DNA of 36,355 nt from Cesiribacter andamanensis AMV16 (lineage in GTDB: Bacteria; Bacteroidota; Bacteroidia; Cytophagales; Cyclobacteriaceae). The notes below the pieces were generated by a model, which was given only the letters and a program-made list of their open reading frames with translations, made no database searches and was not told where the DNA came from. The DNA lies in assembly GCF_000348925.1 (NCBI RefSeq), contig NZ_AODQ01000035.1, positions 1 through 36,355 of the forward strand. Direction: 5' to 3'. The stretch's first letter is position 1, and the number at the start of each line of letters is the position of its first letter. Shown one piece after another: positions 16,279 through 25,046 of this stretch. Position numbers and translations under genes: made by a program.

Positions 16279-17969
16279 GCTTTTACAGCTGAATTTCCGG
16301 ATGCTGGATCTCCCTGTGCCTTGATACTGATGGGATCGGGGTAGACATACACAGGCTCCGGTGCCTGCAGCTTCCGTATATTACCGGCATCCCAGCGGCC
16401 GTTGTTGTTTAAATCCCGAATGATGCGCAACCTGTATTCGCCCGCCTCTACAAAGCGGAATGTGTAGCTGCGCGCATTGTATTGCTCGGCTACCACCTCA
16501 AAATTATTGGCGCGTACTAACTGAAGTATAAAATTAGTTTCAGCGCTTTGTATGGTGCCGCTGATAATGCCGGTCTGGCTTTCCTGTGCAATTTTATAGC
16601 TAACTTCTTGATTATCAAGGGTATCTGATTCCACACTCTGTATACTTCCCTTTGGAATAAGCAGGCGGGCGTTTTGGCCTGCACCTTCCGATCCCTGGCG
16701 GGCCAGGGTTTGTGCATCGGCAGTGGCGGAAGGCGGCTGTACGGCACGCCTGGGAGGCTGTAGGGTTTTCTGAAGTCGCAGCTTATCCCGTCGTTCATTC
16801 CAGCGTACATCTGCTGGTGCAAATCCCTGAAAGGTGATGCTGTCATATACCAGGCGAATACTGTCCAGGCGCAGGGAGGCAATGGGTTTGTTAAAGGTCA
16901 GCTCAAAGGTAACGGTTCGGCTCAGGGCAGTGTTTGCCTTCGGCAGTACACTGGTGGTTACAAGGGCTTCCCGCTTACGGCGTCCGGGCTCAAAGCGGAT
17001 CATGATCTGCTGCTCCAACTGCTGCTGCAGTGAGTCCCAGGCCAGCAGTGTGGCCCCCAGGCTATCCTGCAGGGCAAAGGGGTAAATGCGAATCTTTTTC
17101 TGCTCTTCTATAAAGTTGCTGGCAATACTATCACCCGTATTCAGCTGCAGGCGGTAATTCTGCATGGATTTGTTAAAGGTAACTTCATAATAACCGGCTG
17201 TGGTCGGGCGTGCATTTGTAATGGCAGGCACATCGGCATTTGCTCTAAAGGTTGAAATGTTGATAGAATCCTGTGATGCCTGCAGCTGCAGCGTATCGGG
17301 CCAGAAGCCATAGGCTTCATCCTTTGACTGTAGCGTCAGGTTATTATTCTTATCATTAAAGGCATAGACCAGGTAGCGGCCCCGTTTCAGGTTACGGATC
17401 TCGTAGTTCCCCTCCTTATCGGTTTTGGTAAAATAGAGCGGCTTATCGCTGAAGATGTTCAGGGTGTCTCTGGCATCATAAATGGCCACTGTTGCTCCAT
17501 CTGCAGCGGCATTGGTGAGCGCACGCTGTACATTTCCCTGAAGGCGCAGGGAATCCAGGTAACTGCCGGTGCTGAAGGCCAGGTAGAGGTTTGGAACGGG
17601 ATTACCTTCTGTGATATCTACAATACCGTCTCTGAAGTTAAAGGTATAGGTGGTACTGTCGGCAAAGGGCTTATCAAACCGCAGCTCTACCACATTTCGG
17701 TTTACCCGTGTTTTGTAGGGTACCGAGGTACGGGGGCTGATAATGAGCTGGCTCTGGAGATTTTTAAGCACTACCGCTTCGCTGAACTCCATGCGTATAA
17801 TACCCTGCTTGTAATTTACACTCCCGCTCAGGGGTAGCGACGTTAGCAGTTGGGGAGGGATGGTATCTTTACTACCGCCGGTAGGACTGCCTACATTGGC
17901 ACAGCCCGTGGTTCCATACCAAAGCGCAGCGATGATCAGAAGGAAGGAGAGACTGACGTAAATCCTCAT
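16245..17969 (-). CDS. Lipoprotein with SbsA-type Ig-like (Big_5) domain
   Basis: The 574-residue protein has a lipoprotein signal with lipobox TTGC, followed by ANVGSPTGGSKDTIPPQLLT. This Gly/Ser-Pro-rich leader and the SbsA_Ig fold (IIRMEFSEAVVLKNL, VELRFDKPFADSTTYTFNF) are typical of a Bacteroidota lipoprotein family. A carboxypeptidase-regulatory-like segment follows (KEGNYEIRNLKRGRYLVYAF). The C-terminal part repeats that theme (GEYRLRIIRDLNNNGRWDAG, a calcium-loop-like DxNxNG turn). It is probably a surface or periplasmic structural protein. Its ATG overlaps the methyltransferase stop by four bases, so it belongs to the mnmG operon. Its last codons contain one of the DnaA-box matches. 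Confidence 0.82.
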   Translation of the reverse strand: MRIYVSLSFLLIIAALWYGTTGCANVGSPTGGSKDTIPPQLLTSLPLSGSVNYKQGIIRMEFSEAVVLKNLQSQLIISPRTSVPYKTRVNRNVVELRFDKPFADSTTYTFNFRDGIVDITEGNPVPNLYLAFSTGSYLDSLRLQGNVQRALTNAAADGATVAIYDARDTLNIFSDKPLYFTKTDKEGNYEIRNLKRGRYLVYAFNDKNNNLTLQSKDEAYGFWPDTLQLQASQDSINISTFRANADVPAITNARPTTAGYYEVTFNKSMQNYRLQLNTGDSIASNFIEEQKKIRIYPFALQDSLGATLLAWDSLQQQLEQQIMIRFEPGRRKREALVTTSVLPKANTALSRTVTFELTFNKPIASLRLDSIRLVYDSITFQGFAPADVRWNERRDKLRLQKTLQPPRRAVQPPSATADAQTLARQGSEGAGQNARLLIPKGSIQSVESDTLDNQEVSYKIAQESQTGIISGTIQSAETNFILQLVRANNFEVVAEQYNARSYTFRFVEAGEYRLRIIRDLNNNGRWDAGNIRKLQAPEPVYVYPDPISIKAQGDPASGNSAVKAVYKWRSAVDK

Positions 17970-18850
17970 GCGTGTTGCAGAATATATATTAAGCTTGAGT
18001 AGTTATTTTGGTGATTGCTGGCCCACAGGTTGCTTTTAAGACCGGTGCTGATGGCCTTCAGGTAATTGGTGCGTCCATGTTTATACCCCTCGCTCAGCAG
18101 GCTTACATAGAAGGCATCAAAGCGCATAGGTGCTACCCCCTTTACGGCAAAGCCCCATTTTTTAGCCAGGCGCTGCATCACCTCCTGATTGAAGTGATAC
18201 AGGTGACGGGGCACATCCCATGCGGCCCAGGCGGCGCCATAATACTGGGCATCGTAGCTTTGCGGGTTTGGCACGGCTATAAACAGGCTACCCTGTTTGT
18301 GGAGCAGGTCTTTGAGCTGGGTCATGGTTTCGGAAAGGTCATACACATGCTCCAGTACATGCCAGAGGGTAATAGCCTGAAAGCGCCGTGTGGCAGGTAT
18401 GTTTCGCAGAAGCGGATGAAGGGCTTGCGCCAACCGGCTTTCTGCCTGTGCCCGTGCGCCCTCATTAATTTCTACTCCTTCTACCTGCCAGCCCTTTTCC
18501 TTTGCTTTGGCCAGAAAATGCCCTGTTCCGCAGCCGATATCCAGCAGCTCACCCTGCGGGCTCCATTTCTGTATCAACGCTACTTTCTGCCGCAGGGTAT
18601 ATTCCCGTACCAGTTTATAGGCCCGGTTCACCAGCGTATTTCCCTGGTCGGTATGAGAGATGTAAGTGGCCGATTCGTAGTATTTACCCAGTTCTGCTTC
18701 GGTCGGACGGGGGTTGGTAAAGAGCAGCCGGCACTGCTGGCACTCTTCTATGGTAAACCGCTCCTGGCTTAGGTTGTAGTCTTTGCTGCTGATGAACAAA
18801 CGGAACTGCCCGCTATGACAAAGCGGGCAGTGCTGTAGCTGTTGGTGCAT
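17966..18850 (-). CDS. Class I SAM-dependent methyltransferase with N-terminal zinc-ribbon-like motif
   Basis: The 294-residue protein starts with two Cys pairs (CPLC at 8-11, CQQC at 37-40) that can bind zinc. The SAM-binding domain follows with LLDIGCGTGHFL (102-113) and an acidic VEGVEIN strand. It then has the ITLWHVLEHVYDL motif and a VPNPQSYDA segment. This layout matches the Methyltransf_23 type often linked to sugar or surface-glycan methylation, but the substrate is unknown. I chose the ATG at 18850, 7 bases after the mnmG stop, because the longer frame would overlap mnmG. It is embedded between mnmG and the lipoprotein gene with coupled translation. Confidence 0.85.
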   Translation of the reverse strand: MHQQLQHCPLCHSGQFRLFISSKDYNLSQERFTIEECQQCRLLFTNPRPTEAELGKYYESATYISHTDQGNTLVNRAYKLVREYTLRQKVALIQKWSPQGELLDIGCGTGHFLAKAKEKGWQVEGVEINEGARAQAESRLAQALHPLLRNIPATRRFQAITLWHVLEHVYDLSETMTQLKDLLHKQGSLFIAVPNPQSYDAQYYGAAWAAWDVPRHLYHFNQEVMQRLAKKWGFAVKGVAPMRFDAFYVSLLSEGYKHGRTNYLKAISTGLKSNLWASNHQNNYSSLIYILQHA

Positions 18851-18857
18851 AGGGATC

Positions 18858-20720
18858 TTATCTACCCAGGTAAACAGTAAGTACAGAAATATCGGCCGGC
18901 GATACGCCACTAATGCGGCTAGCCTGTCCAATGGTAGCAGGCCGGGTCTTGTTAAGCTTCTGCTTTGCCTCGGCCGATAAGGCGATGATCTTATTATAAT
19001 CGAAGTTCTGGGGGATCTGGTGGTTTTCCAGCCCCTCCATCCGCTCGGCCAGTTTCTGTTCCTTATCGATGTAGGTTTCGTATTTGATGTGGATCTCGGC
19101 CTGCTCTACCACCTCTTTGGGATAGCGCTGCAGGTACTGCTGCAGATCGGCATCCAGCCTGCCAAGCTCGGCAATCCCGATCTGGGGACGGCGCAGCAGC
19201 TGCAGAGCGCTGGTTGCTTCCCGTAGCGTAGCCGTATTCAGCTCTTCCAGCCCCTCATTTGTCAGCTCAGGATTCATTTTACGCTGCTTCAGATCGTTGA
19301 GCAGGCGTTTGAGATCGTTCTTTTTATCCAGCACCTTTTCCAGGCGTGCATCACTGGCCAGGCCAAGTTTATGGCCGGTTTCGGTTAGGCGCAAATCGGC
19401 ATTGTCCTGGCGGAGCAGGATGCGGAATTCGGCGCGGGAGGTAAACATTCGGTAGGGTTCGTCTGTTCCTTTATTCACCAGATCATCAATCAGTACCCCA
19501 ATGTAGGCATCGGACCGCTTTAGCACAAAGGGGTCTTTGCCATGCACTTTATTGTGCGCATTGATACCGGCCATCAGGCCCTGGCAGGCGGCCTCTTCAT
19601 AGCCGGTGGTGCCATTGATCTGTCCGGCAAAATAGAGATTTTCGATCAGTCGGGTTTCAAGGGTCAGCTGCAGCTGGGTAGGCGGAAAGTAATCATACTC
19701 GATTGCATAGCCAGGCCTGAACATTTTGGCCGCTTCAAAGCCAGGTATCTGGCGCAGGGCTTTGTACTGCACATCTTCCGGCAGGGAGGTAGAGAAGCCA
19801 TTTACATAGATCTCAACGGTATTCCAGCCCTCAGGCTCTACAAAGATCTGGTGGCGGTCCCGCTCGGCAAAGCGGTTGATCTTATCCTCAATAGACGGGC
19901 AATAGCGCGGCCCCAGCCCCTTGATGCGCCCATTGAACATGGGCGAGCGGTCAAAACCGGTCTGCAGCGTTTCATGTACGGCCTCGTTGGTATAGGTGAT
20001 GTAGCAGCTTAGTTGCTTCTGAATGGGCTGCTCCGTCAGGTAGGAGAAGGTACGCGGGTCTTCGTCTCCCTTCTGCTCTTCCATCAGGCTGTAGTTAAGC
20101 GAGCGTCCATCAATGCGGGGAGGAGTACCGGTTTTCATACGGCCAGCTTCAAAACCCAGGGAAACCAGTTGCTCAGTAATGCCGGTAGCGGCTTTTTCGC
20201 CACTACGTCCCCCGCCAAACTGTTTTTCGCCAATATGGATCAGGCCATTAAGAAAAGTACCATTGGTGAGAACTACTGCTTTGGCCGGGATTTCGATATC
20301 CAGTGCGGTACGAACGCCCACCACTCTTCCCTCTTTTACCACAATTCCCTTTACCATCTCCTGCCATAGGTCCAGGTTAGGGGTTTGCTCCAGGGCTATG
20401 CGCCACTCTTCGGCAAAGCGCATGCGGTCGTTTTGGGTACGCGGGCTCCACATGGCCGGACCCTTGGATTGATTCAGCATGCGAAACTGCACGGTGGATT
20501 TATCGGAGATTATACCCGACATGCCTCCCAGCGCATCAATTTCCCGCACTATTTGCCCTTTGGCTACTCCTCCCATGGCAGGGTTGCAGGACATCTGGGC
20601 TATAGTCTGCATGTTCATGGTAATGAGCAGCACCTTTGATCCCATTTTTGCAGCAGCATGTGCGGCTTCGCAGCCGGCATGCCCCCCTCCTACTACTATC
20701 AGATCATATTCCGGAAACAT
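18858..20720 (-). CDS. mnmG: tRNA uridine-5-carboxymethylaminomethyl synthesis enzyme MnmG (GidA)
   Basis: MnmG works with MnmE to place the carboxymethylaminomethyl group on U34 of certain tRNAs, using FAD, NADH and folate. The 620-residue product has the dinucleotide-binding start LIVVGGGHAGCEAA, the conserved SCNPAMGGVAKG, GRMKTGTPPRI, GYAIEYDYFPP and INGTTGYEEAACQGLMAG. The C-terminal RPATIGQASRISGVSPADI binds MnmE and tRNA. Length is normal for the family. Two parS-like palindromes lie just upstream. In many bacteria this gene marks the origin region, which fits the box cluster nearby. Confidence 0.97.
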   Translation of the reverse strand: MFPEYDLIVVGGGHAGCEAAHAAAKMGSKVLLITMNMQTIAQMSCNPAMGGVAKGQIVREIDALGGMSGIISDKSTVQFRMLNQSKGPAMWSPRTQNDRMRFAEEWRIALEQTPNLDLWQEMVKGIVVKEGRVVGVRTALDIEIPAKAVVLTNGTFLNGLIHIGEKQFGGGRSGEKAATGITEQLVSLGFEAGRMKTGTPPRIDGRSLNYSLMEEQKGDEDPRTFSYLTEQPIQKQLSCYITYTNEAVHETLQTGFDRSPMFNGRIKGLGPRYCPSIEDKINRFAERDRHQIFVEPEGWNTVEIYVNGFSTSLPEDVQYKALRQIPGFEAAKMFRPGYAIEYDYFPPTQLQLTLETRLIENLYFAGQINGTTGYEEAACQGLMAGINAHNKVHGKDPFVLKRSDAYIGVLIDDLVNKGTDEPYRMFTSRAEFRILLRQDNADLRLTETGHKLGLASDARLEKVLDKKNDLKRLLNDLKQRKMNPELTNEGLEELNTATLREATSALQLLRRPQIGIAELGRLDADLQQYLQRYPKEVVEQAEIHIKYETYIDKEQKLAERMEGLENHQIPQNFDYNKIIALSAEAKQKLNKTRPATIGQASRISGVSPADISVLTVYLGR

Positions 20721-20737
20721 ATCGTTTTCTTTCTAAG

Positions 20738-20753
20738 TGTTCCACGTGGAACC
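20738..20753. promoter_or_regulatory. parS-like palindrome 1 (putative ParB binding site)
   Basis: TGTTCCACGTGGAACC is 14 bp of perfect palindrome (GTTCCACGTGGAAC). It differs from the classic parS TGTTTCACGTGAAACA at two inner symmetric positions and the last base. It lies 17 bases upstream of the mnmG start, so ParB bound here could also touch mnmG transcription. Confidence 0.65.
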
Positions 20754-20804
20754 TATGTGGTGTGTGTAAATGTGGCGGATAAACCTCCAATTGAGCTGGC
20801 TGTA

Positions 20805-20820
20805 TGTTCCACGTGGAACA
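20805..20820. promoter_or_regulatory. parS-like palindrome 2 (putative ParB binding site)
   Basis: TGTTCCACGTGGAACA is a perfect 16-bp palindrome with the CACGTG centre of parS and the TGTT...AACA ends. It is 67 bases from the first copy and 27 bases past the ybeY stop. Two close copies next to gidA make chance or a simple operator less likely. Confidence 0.7.
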
Positions 20821-20847
20821 TACCCGTTCTCTTTTTACAAAAGAAGA

Positions 20848-21285
20848 TTAGCTTTGGTTCAGCGAAGCATACAAAGATAAGCAAGCATCTTCTTTTTGCC
20901 GCATAAGGGTTTGCTCGGCTTCAGATTTATCCCCATACCCTAGTAAATGCAAAACGCCGTGAATGATAACACGGCGCAGTTCCTGATCAGTGGATATAGC
21001 ATAGTCCTGACTATTTTCCTGTATACGATCAATGCTGATAAACAGATCGCCCTCCAGCACCCCCTCTTCTTCGGCATTGTCAAAGGTAACGATGTCGGTA
21101 AAATAGTCGTGCTGCAGGTACTCCTTGTTGAGTTGACGTAGGTAAGGATCAGAGCAAAAAATAACGTTTAATTCCCGAACAGATACACCTTCTTCCTGGC
21201 AAACTTTTTTTATCCAACTTCTCGTTTTCAGCTTATTCGAAAGGGTGAAGTCAATATCTTCCGAAAAGAAATTGATCTGCGGCAT
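20848..21285 (-). CDS. ybeY: Endoribonuclease YbeY (rRNA maturation factor)
   Basis: YbeY is a zinc-dependent RNase that acts in 16S rRNA 3'-end maturation and ribosome quality control. The 145-residue product has LNKEYLQHDYFTDIVTFD and the metal motif HGVLHLLGYGDKSEAE at 109-124. His109 and His113 are present, but the third position of the usual HGxLHLxGYDH is an Asp (Asp119) rather than His. From memory this is common in Bacteroidota YbeY, so it should still be active. It starts one base after the upstream ATPase stop, so the two are co-translated. Confidence 0.93.
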   Translation of the reverse strand: MPQINFFSEDIDFTLSNKLKTRSWIKKVCQEEGVSVRELNVIFCSDPYLRQLNKEYLQHDYFTDIVTFDNAEEEGVLEGDLFISIDRIQENSQDYAISTDQELRRVIIHGVLHLLGYGDKSEAEQTLMRQKEDACLSLYASLNQS

Positions 21286-21286
21286 A

Positions 21287-21691
21287 TTAATTTAAATAAA
21301 ACCACAGCTCTACAATACGTCCATTGTCTTTGAAGTTTACCTCGTCGGCCAGGTGGCGCATCAGGAAGATACCACGGCCGCCAGGCTTCTCAATGTTCTC
21401 GGGGGCAGTGGGGTCCGGCAGGTGATCGTAGTCAAAACCCTCCCCTTCATCCTGAATTTCGAACTGGATGTTATCTTCCCCCAGTTGCAGGGTAAGCTTT
21501 ACATTTTTGTTGGGATCCATTTTGTTGCCATGCCGAATGGCATTGTTTACCGATTCGGTAACGGCAATCATGATGTTGCCATATAAGCCATCGTCCAACT
21601 GAAACTCCTCCTTGGCATTGTCAATGAAACTCTCAATCATTCGGATGTTTTCTATGAGAGAAGGAATTTCAATTCTAATCGTATTGATCAT
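21287..21691 (-). CDS. RsbW-like ATP-binding protein (anti-sigma regulatory factor family)
   Basis: This 134-residue single-domain GHKL ATPase has the N-box ESVNNAIRHGN (46-56), the G1 box DEGEGFD (81-87) and the G2 box PGGRGIFLMR (103-112). These are the features of RsbW/SpoIIAB-type serine kinases, which phosphorylate an anti-sigma antagonist. No STAS-domain partner is next to it, so its target is unknown. It lies between DUF4175 (15 bases upstream) and ybeY (one base downstream), which suggests a shared transcript. Confidence 0.88.
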   Translation of the reverse strand: MINTIRIEIPSLIENIRMIESFIDNAKEEFQLDDGLYGNIMIAVTESVNNAIRHGNKMDPNKNVKLTLQLGEDNIQFEIQDEGEGFDYDHLPDPTAPENIEKPGGRGIFLMRHLADEVNFKDNGRIVELWFYLN

Positions 21692-21706
21692 ACCCGTCCT
21701 GAAAAA

Positions 21707-24700
21707 TTATTGCTCTAATCGCTTAAAATAGTTAGTAATCTCTTCTTTATAAAAGGAGTTGAGCTTGGGGGGTACTGACCGCAACAATTCAACTTCTTTT
21801 TCTTTCTGCTTTAAATAGTCTTCCAGGGCACGCGGCGCCTGGCGTTCGTATTCTTTGGCGGTTTCGCCCTTCCGTTCTTCGTCCAGCTCCCGCTCCCGTA
21901 CGGCCTTTTCAGCCTCCAGAAGGCGGGTCATGATCTGCTGCTGGCGTTCCATCAGCTCCCGGGAAAGGCGCTTGTTTACCAGTTCCGTTTCGGTTTGCTC
22001 CATCATTTTCTGCAAACCTTCACTGCCCGGCAATTTACCATCTTTTCCGTACTTCTCCTCCATTTCCTTGAGGGCTTCCCGAATACGTTCCTGCTCGGCG
22101 GCCATGCGGGCCAGTTCTTCGCTGACCTCACGGCCGCTTTTGCCGCCTTCCCGTAGTTTCTGGATGCGCTCATTGAGCTGCTGCTGCATCTGCCCCATGC
22201 TGGGCATCTGCCCCTTTTGGTTTCCCTTTTGGGGATTTCCCATGGCATCGGCCATTTGCTGCTGCATCTGCTGTAAGATATCATCCAGCAAAAGGGCCAA
22301 ATTGTTCATGGAGGTCATGGCAAATTGTTGCTTGCCGGTAGCCGTGCCTTTTTTGCGCTCCCGTATTGATTCTACGCTTTCTTCAAGAAAACGATTCATT
22401 TGGTCTACCTCGCGGGTCACAAAACTTCGGATCTGAAACACCCGCTCGGCCAGAGAGCGCAGGCTGTCTTCCAGAATTACGGCATCGTCTTTGAGCTTAA
22501 GCTGCTGCTGGCCAAGGGCTACAAAGCGTGGATCGCTCTGGTTTACCCCCCTGAACTCCTTCATGAGGGCTTCCTGGTCAAAAGAAAGTTTTACCAGGTT
22601 ATCGACGATGTCGCGCAGGTTGTCCATGTTTTCCTGCATGGATTCCATTTCCATACCCCCCTGCATCTGCTGCAGCTTTTGCTGCATTTTCTTCATTTGC
22701 TCAGCGGCTTTCTGCTGGGCCTTGCCGGCTTTTTTGGGTTTGCCGTCCTGCAGCTCCTGCTGGCTTTGCTCCTGCTGTTTTTTGATCTCCTGCTGCTCGG
22801 GCTTGGTATCTTCCATAGAGTTGGGACTCTTTAGGTCCTGGTTAAGCTTTTGCAGCTCTTCCATCTGTTTCTCCAGCTCTTTGAATTCTTCGTTGAGCTG
22901 CTCCTGCTCCTGCTGCAGCTGTTCGGTATCCGGATTTTTTTCTTCGCTCTTTTGGGCCAGCTCTTCCTGCTCCTTTTGCAGCTTGTCCAGCTTATCAATG
23001 GTCTGGTCCAGCTGGTTCTCAAATTTCATGCGCTTAAAGAGCTCCAGGGTACGTTCCAGTTCCTTCTCCAGGTTGTTTTCCTTGCGGTTGAGCTTGTCCA
23101 GCACGTTGCGCAGCTCTTCGGGATTACTCTTTTCTTCCAGCAGCTTTTGCAGCTCTTCGTACAGCTTTTTGGTTTCCTCATCCAGCAGCTCGTTCATGAG
23201 CTGGCGCAGCTGCTCGGCTTTTTCGGCAATCTTTTCGTTGTCCTGCTGGTTAAAGCGTTTTTTCTGCTCGTCGATCAGCTTCTGCTGCTCCTGCAGCTTC
23301 TGCAGGGCTTCTTCCAGCTTCTGGCGCTCCTGCACAATCTCTTCCAGGATTTTCTCATCCTGGTAATCCAGGCGGTTTTTGCCCCGCAGGCGCTCTTCGG
23401 CTTTCTTGAGCTGGTCTTTTAGCTGCTTGGCCTGCTTGAGGTTCTCATCGATCTGGGACTGGTTTTGCTGCTCGGCCTTGCTCAGTTGATCTTCTACCTC
23501 CCTGGCCTCGGGCAGCTGTAGCATGTAAACGCCTGTGCGGGAAGCCTTGGCGCCGTTTACGCCATCATTGTCCCATACCTGCACAAAGTACTCCAGCTTA
23601 TCGCCCACGCCTATGCCCAGACTATCGAGCTGCCAGCGATAGTAGTAGGTTTGGCTGGTATTGCCCCGCTGCAGGGGGAGCACTGTACGTTTAAAGGCGC
23701 CCTCCTGCCCGTTTTTGCCCGTAAGCCGGTAGTGTACCTGCAGGCGCGTAAGCCCGTAATCGTCCGATACATTGCCGGCCAGAATAAGGTAATTGTACAG
23801 CAGTGTATCGCTGAATTTGTTGAGGCTGATCTGGGGGTGCCTGTCCGGAATCACCTCCAGCTCATACTGAATGGCATCGCGGTTCTGGCTCCAGCGGTTC
23901 TTGAGTTCTACAGTATAGTGTTGAGAGCTGCTGACTACTTTGGAGAACTGCAGCTGCTGCTCCCGGCCGGGGGTACCCTTTAGGGGGATACTGTCTTTGG
24001 AAAAGCGCAGGCGGAGGCTATCGGTAGCGGCGGTAAAGAACTGCCATTGCACATTGGTACCTTCCGGTACCTGAAAACTGCCGGTATTATCCAGCACGGC
24101 GGGTTCCCTGCCCAGATAATCGGGATACTGCAGCTTTACGCGGAAGCCTTTGAGATCGGGCCGGTCGGCCAGTACCAGCGTATAGGAGTCGCTTTCAAAA
24201 CCGGCGGCTTCAAAATAAAAATTCTTCTGCTCCTGCACCTTGGGAAAGGTATAGGTAAAAAGCTCTCCCTCCCGCTGCATTTTCAGGCGGCGGTTGTCTA
24301 CCACCAGATAAGCCGTTTGGGGAATGGTAGTGCCGCTGAACTGCAGCTGTAGGGTAAAATCTTCGTTGCGGAAGGCCTGCAGGTTCTCTGTCAGGAGCAT
24401 GAACTGGAAGGGGGCTGCCGGCCTGAATTCCTGCCGGTAGCTTACCAGGCGCCGGGTACTGTCGGTGAGCAGCTCGGGCAGAAAAACAGCAGCCAGGATC
24501 AGCACGGCCAGGGGGGGCAGCAGGTAGCGCAGGTACTGGCGGTTGCTGCTGTAGTCTACGGCTGCATCAAAATGCACAGTTGAGATCTCGGAAGCTTTCT
24601 GCTGCATGCCCGCAGCGGCCAGAGGGCTGCTTACTGCCAGCTGGCGCAGTTGCAGCACGTTGATGAGTTTGTCTTTTACCTCCGGAAAGTGGGCACCAAT

Positions 24701-24994
24701 GCGGCGGGCGGCTTCCTCATCGGTAAGGGGCCGCGTAATGGAAAAGAGGTAGCCCAGCGGCCGCAGCACCCATAAATAGAGTACTACCAGGGCCAGGCCG
24801 GTAAAACCAAAGAACAGCAGCGTGCGGGTGGTGCTGTTAAAATTGGCCAGGTACTCGGCAAACGCAAGCACAAGAAAGATGGCTAAAAGGCACGCCAGCG
24901 TCCAGATAAAGCCGCGCAGCAGCAGATTAGTGTAGTACTTGCGCTTGTAGCGCCGTATGTTGCGAATCACCTCCAGATCGTCCCTATGCTTCAT
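21707..24994 (-). CDS. DUF4175 family large coiled-coil membrane protein
   Basis: The 1095-residue protein starts with membrane segments at about residues 25-47, 58-78 and 152-170, then a periplasmic beta-rich region. A very long Gln/Glu/Lys-rich coiled coil follows from about residue 500 to 960, for example EELQKLLEEKSNPEELRNVL and EQSQQELQDGKPKKAGKAQQ, ending in an Arg/Glu-rich tail. This matches DUF4175 proteins of Bacteroidota, whose function is unknown. The low-complexity coiled coil makes other-frame readings look coding, but only this frame has domain structure. Its place beside RsbW-like and YbeY genes appears to be a conserved arrangement. Confidence 0.85.
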   Translation of the reverse strand: MKHRDDLEVIRNIRRYKRKYYTNLLLRGFIWTLACLLAIFLVLAFAEYLANFNSTTRTLLFFGFTGLALVVLYLWVLRPLGYLFSITRPLTDEEAARRIGAHFPEVKDKLINVLQLRQLAVSSPLAAAGMQQKASEISTVHFDAAVDYSSNRQYLRYLLPPLAVLILAAVFLPELLTDSTRRLVSYRQEFRPAAPFQFMLLTENLQAFRNEDFTLQLQFSGTTIPQTAYLVVDNRRLKMQREGELFTYTFPKVQEQKNFYFEAAGFESDSYTLVLADRPDLKGFRVKLQYPDYLGREPAVLDNTGSFQVPEGTNVQWQFFTAATDSLRLRFSKDSIPLKGTPGREQQLQFSKVVSSSQHYTVELKNRWSQNRDAIQYELEVIPDRHPQISLNKFSDTLLYNYLILAGNVSDDYGLTRLQVHYRLTGKNGQEGAFKRTVLPLQRGNTSQTYYYRWQLDSLGIGVGDKLEYFVQVWDNDGVNGAKASRTGVYMLQLPEAREVEDQLSKAEQQNQSQIDENLKQAKQLKDQLKKAEERLRGKNRLDYQDEKILEEIVQERQKLEEALQKLQEQQKLIDEQKKRFNQQDNEKIAEKAEQLRQLMNELLDEETKKLYEELQKLLEEKSNPEELRNVLDKLNRKENNLEKELERTLELFKRMKFENQLDQTIDKLDKLQKEQEELAQKSEEKNPDTEQLQQEQEQLNEEFKELEKQMEELQKLNQDLKSPNSMEDTKPEQQEIKKQQEQSQQELQDGKPKKAGKAQQKAAEQMKKMQQKLQQMQGGMEMESMQENMDNLRDIVDNLVKLSFDQEALMKEFRGVNQSDPRFVALGQQQLKLKDDAVILEDSLRSLAERVFQIRSFVTREVDQMNRFLEESVESIRERKKGTATGKQQFAMTSMNNLALLLDDILQQMQQQMADAMGNPQKGNQKGQMPSMGQMQQQLNERIQKLREGGKSGREVSEELARMAAEQERIREALKEMEEKYGKDGKLPGSEGLQKMMEQTETELVNKRLSRELMERQQQIMTRLLEAEKAVRERELDEERKGETAKEYERQAPRALEDYLKQKEKEVELLRSVPPKLNSFYKEEITNYFKRLEQ

Positions 24995-25046
24995 GCTTAT
25001 TTCCGCTTCGCTTCTTTTCTATGTACCGCTCGTTTTCCGTTGTGTG

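Noticed and set aside
22491-23422. Long plus-strand reading frames rich in Ser/Cys or Leu/Phe
   Set aside because: They are antisense to the Gln/Glu/Lys-rich coiled coil of the DUF4175 gene; the skewed codons give stop-free shadows with no domain.
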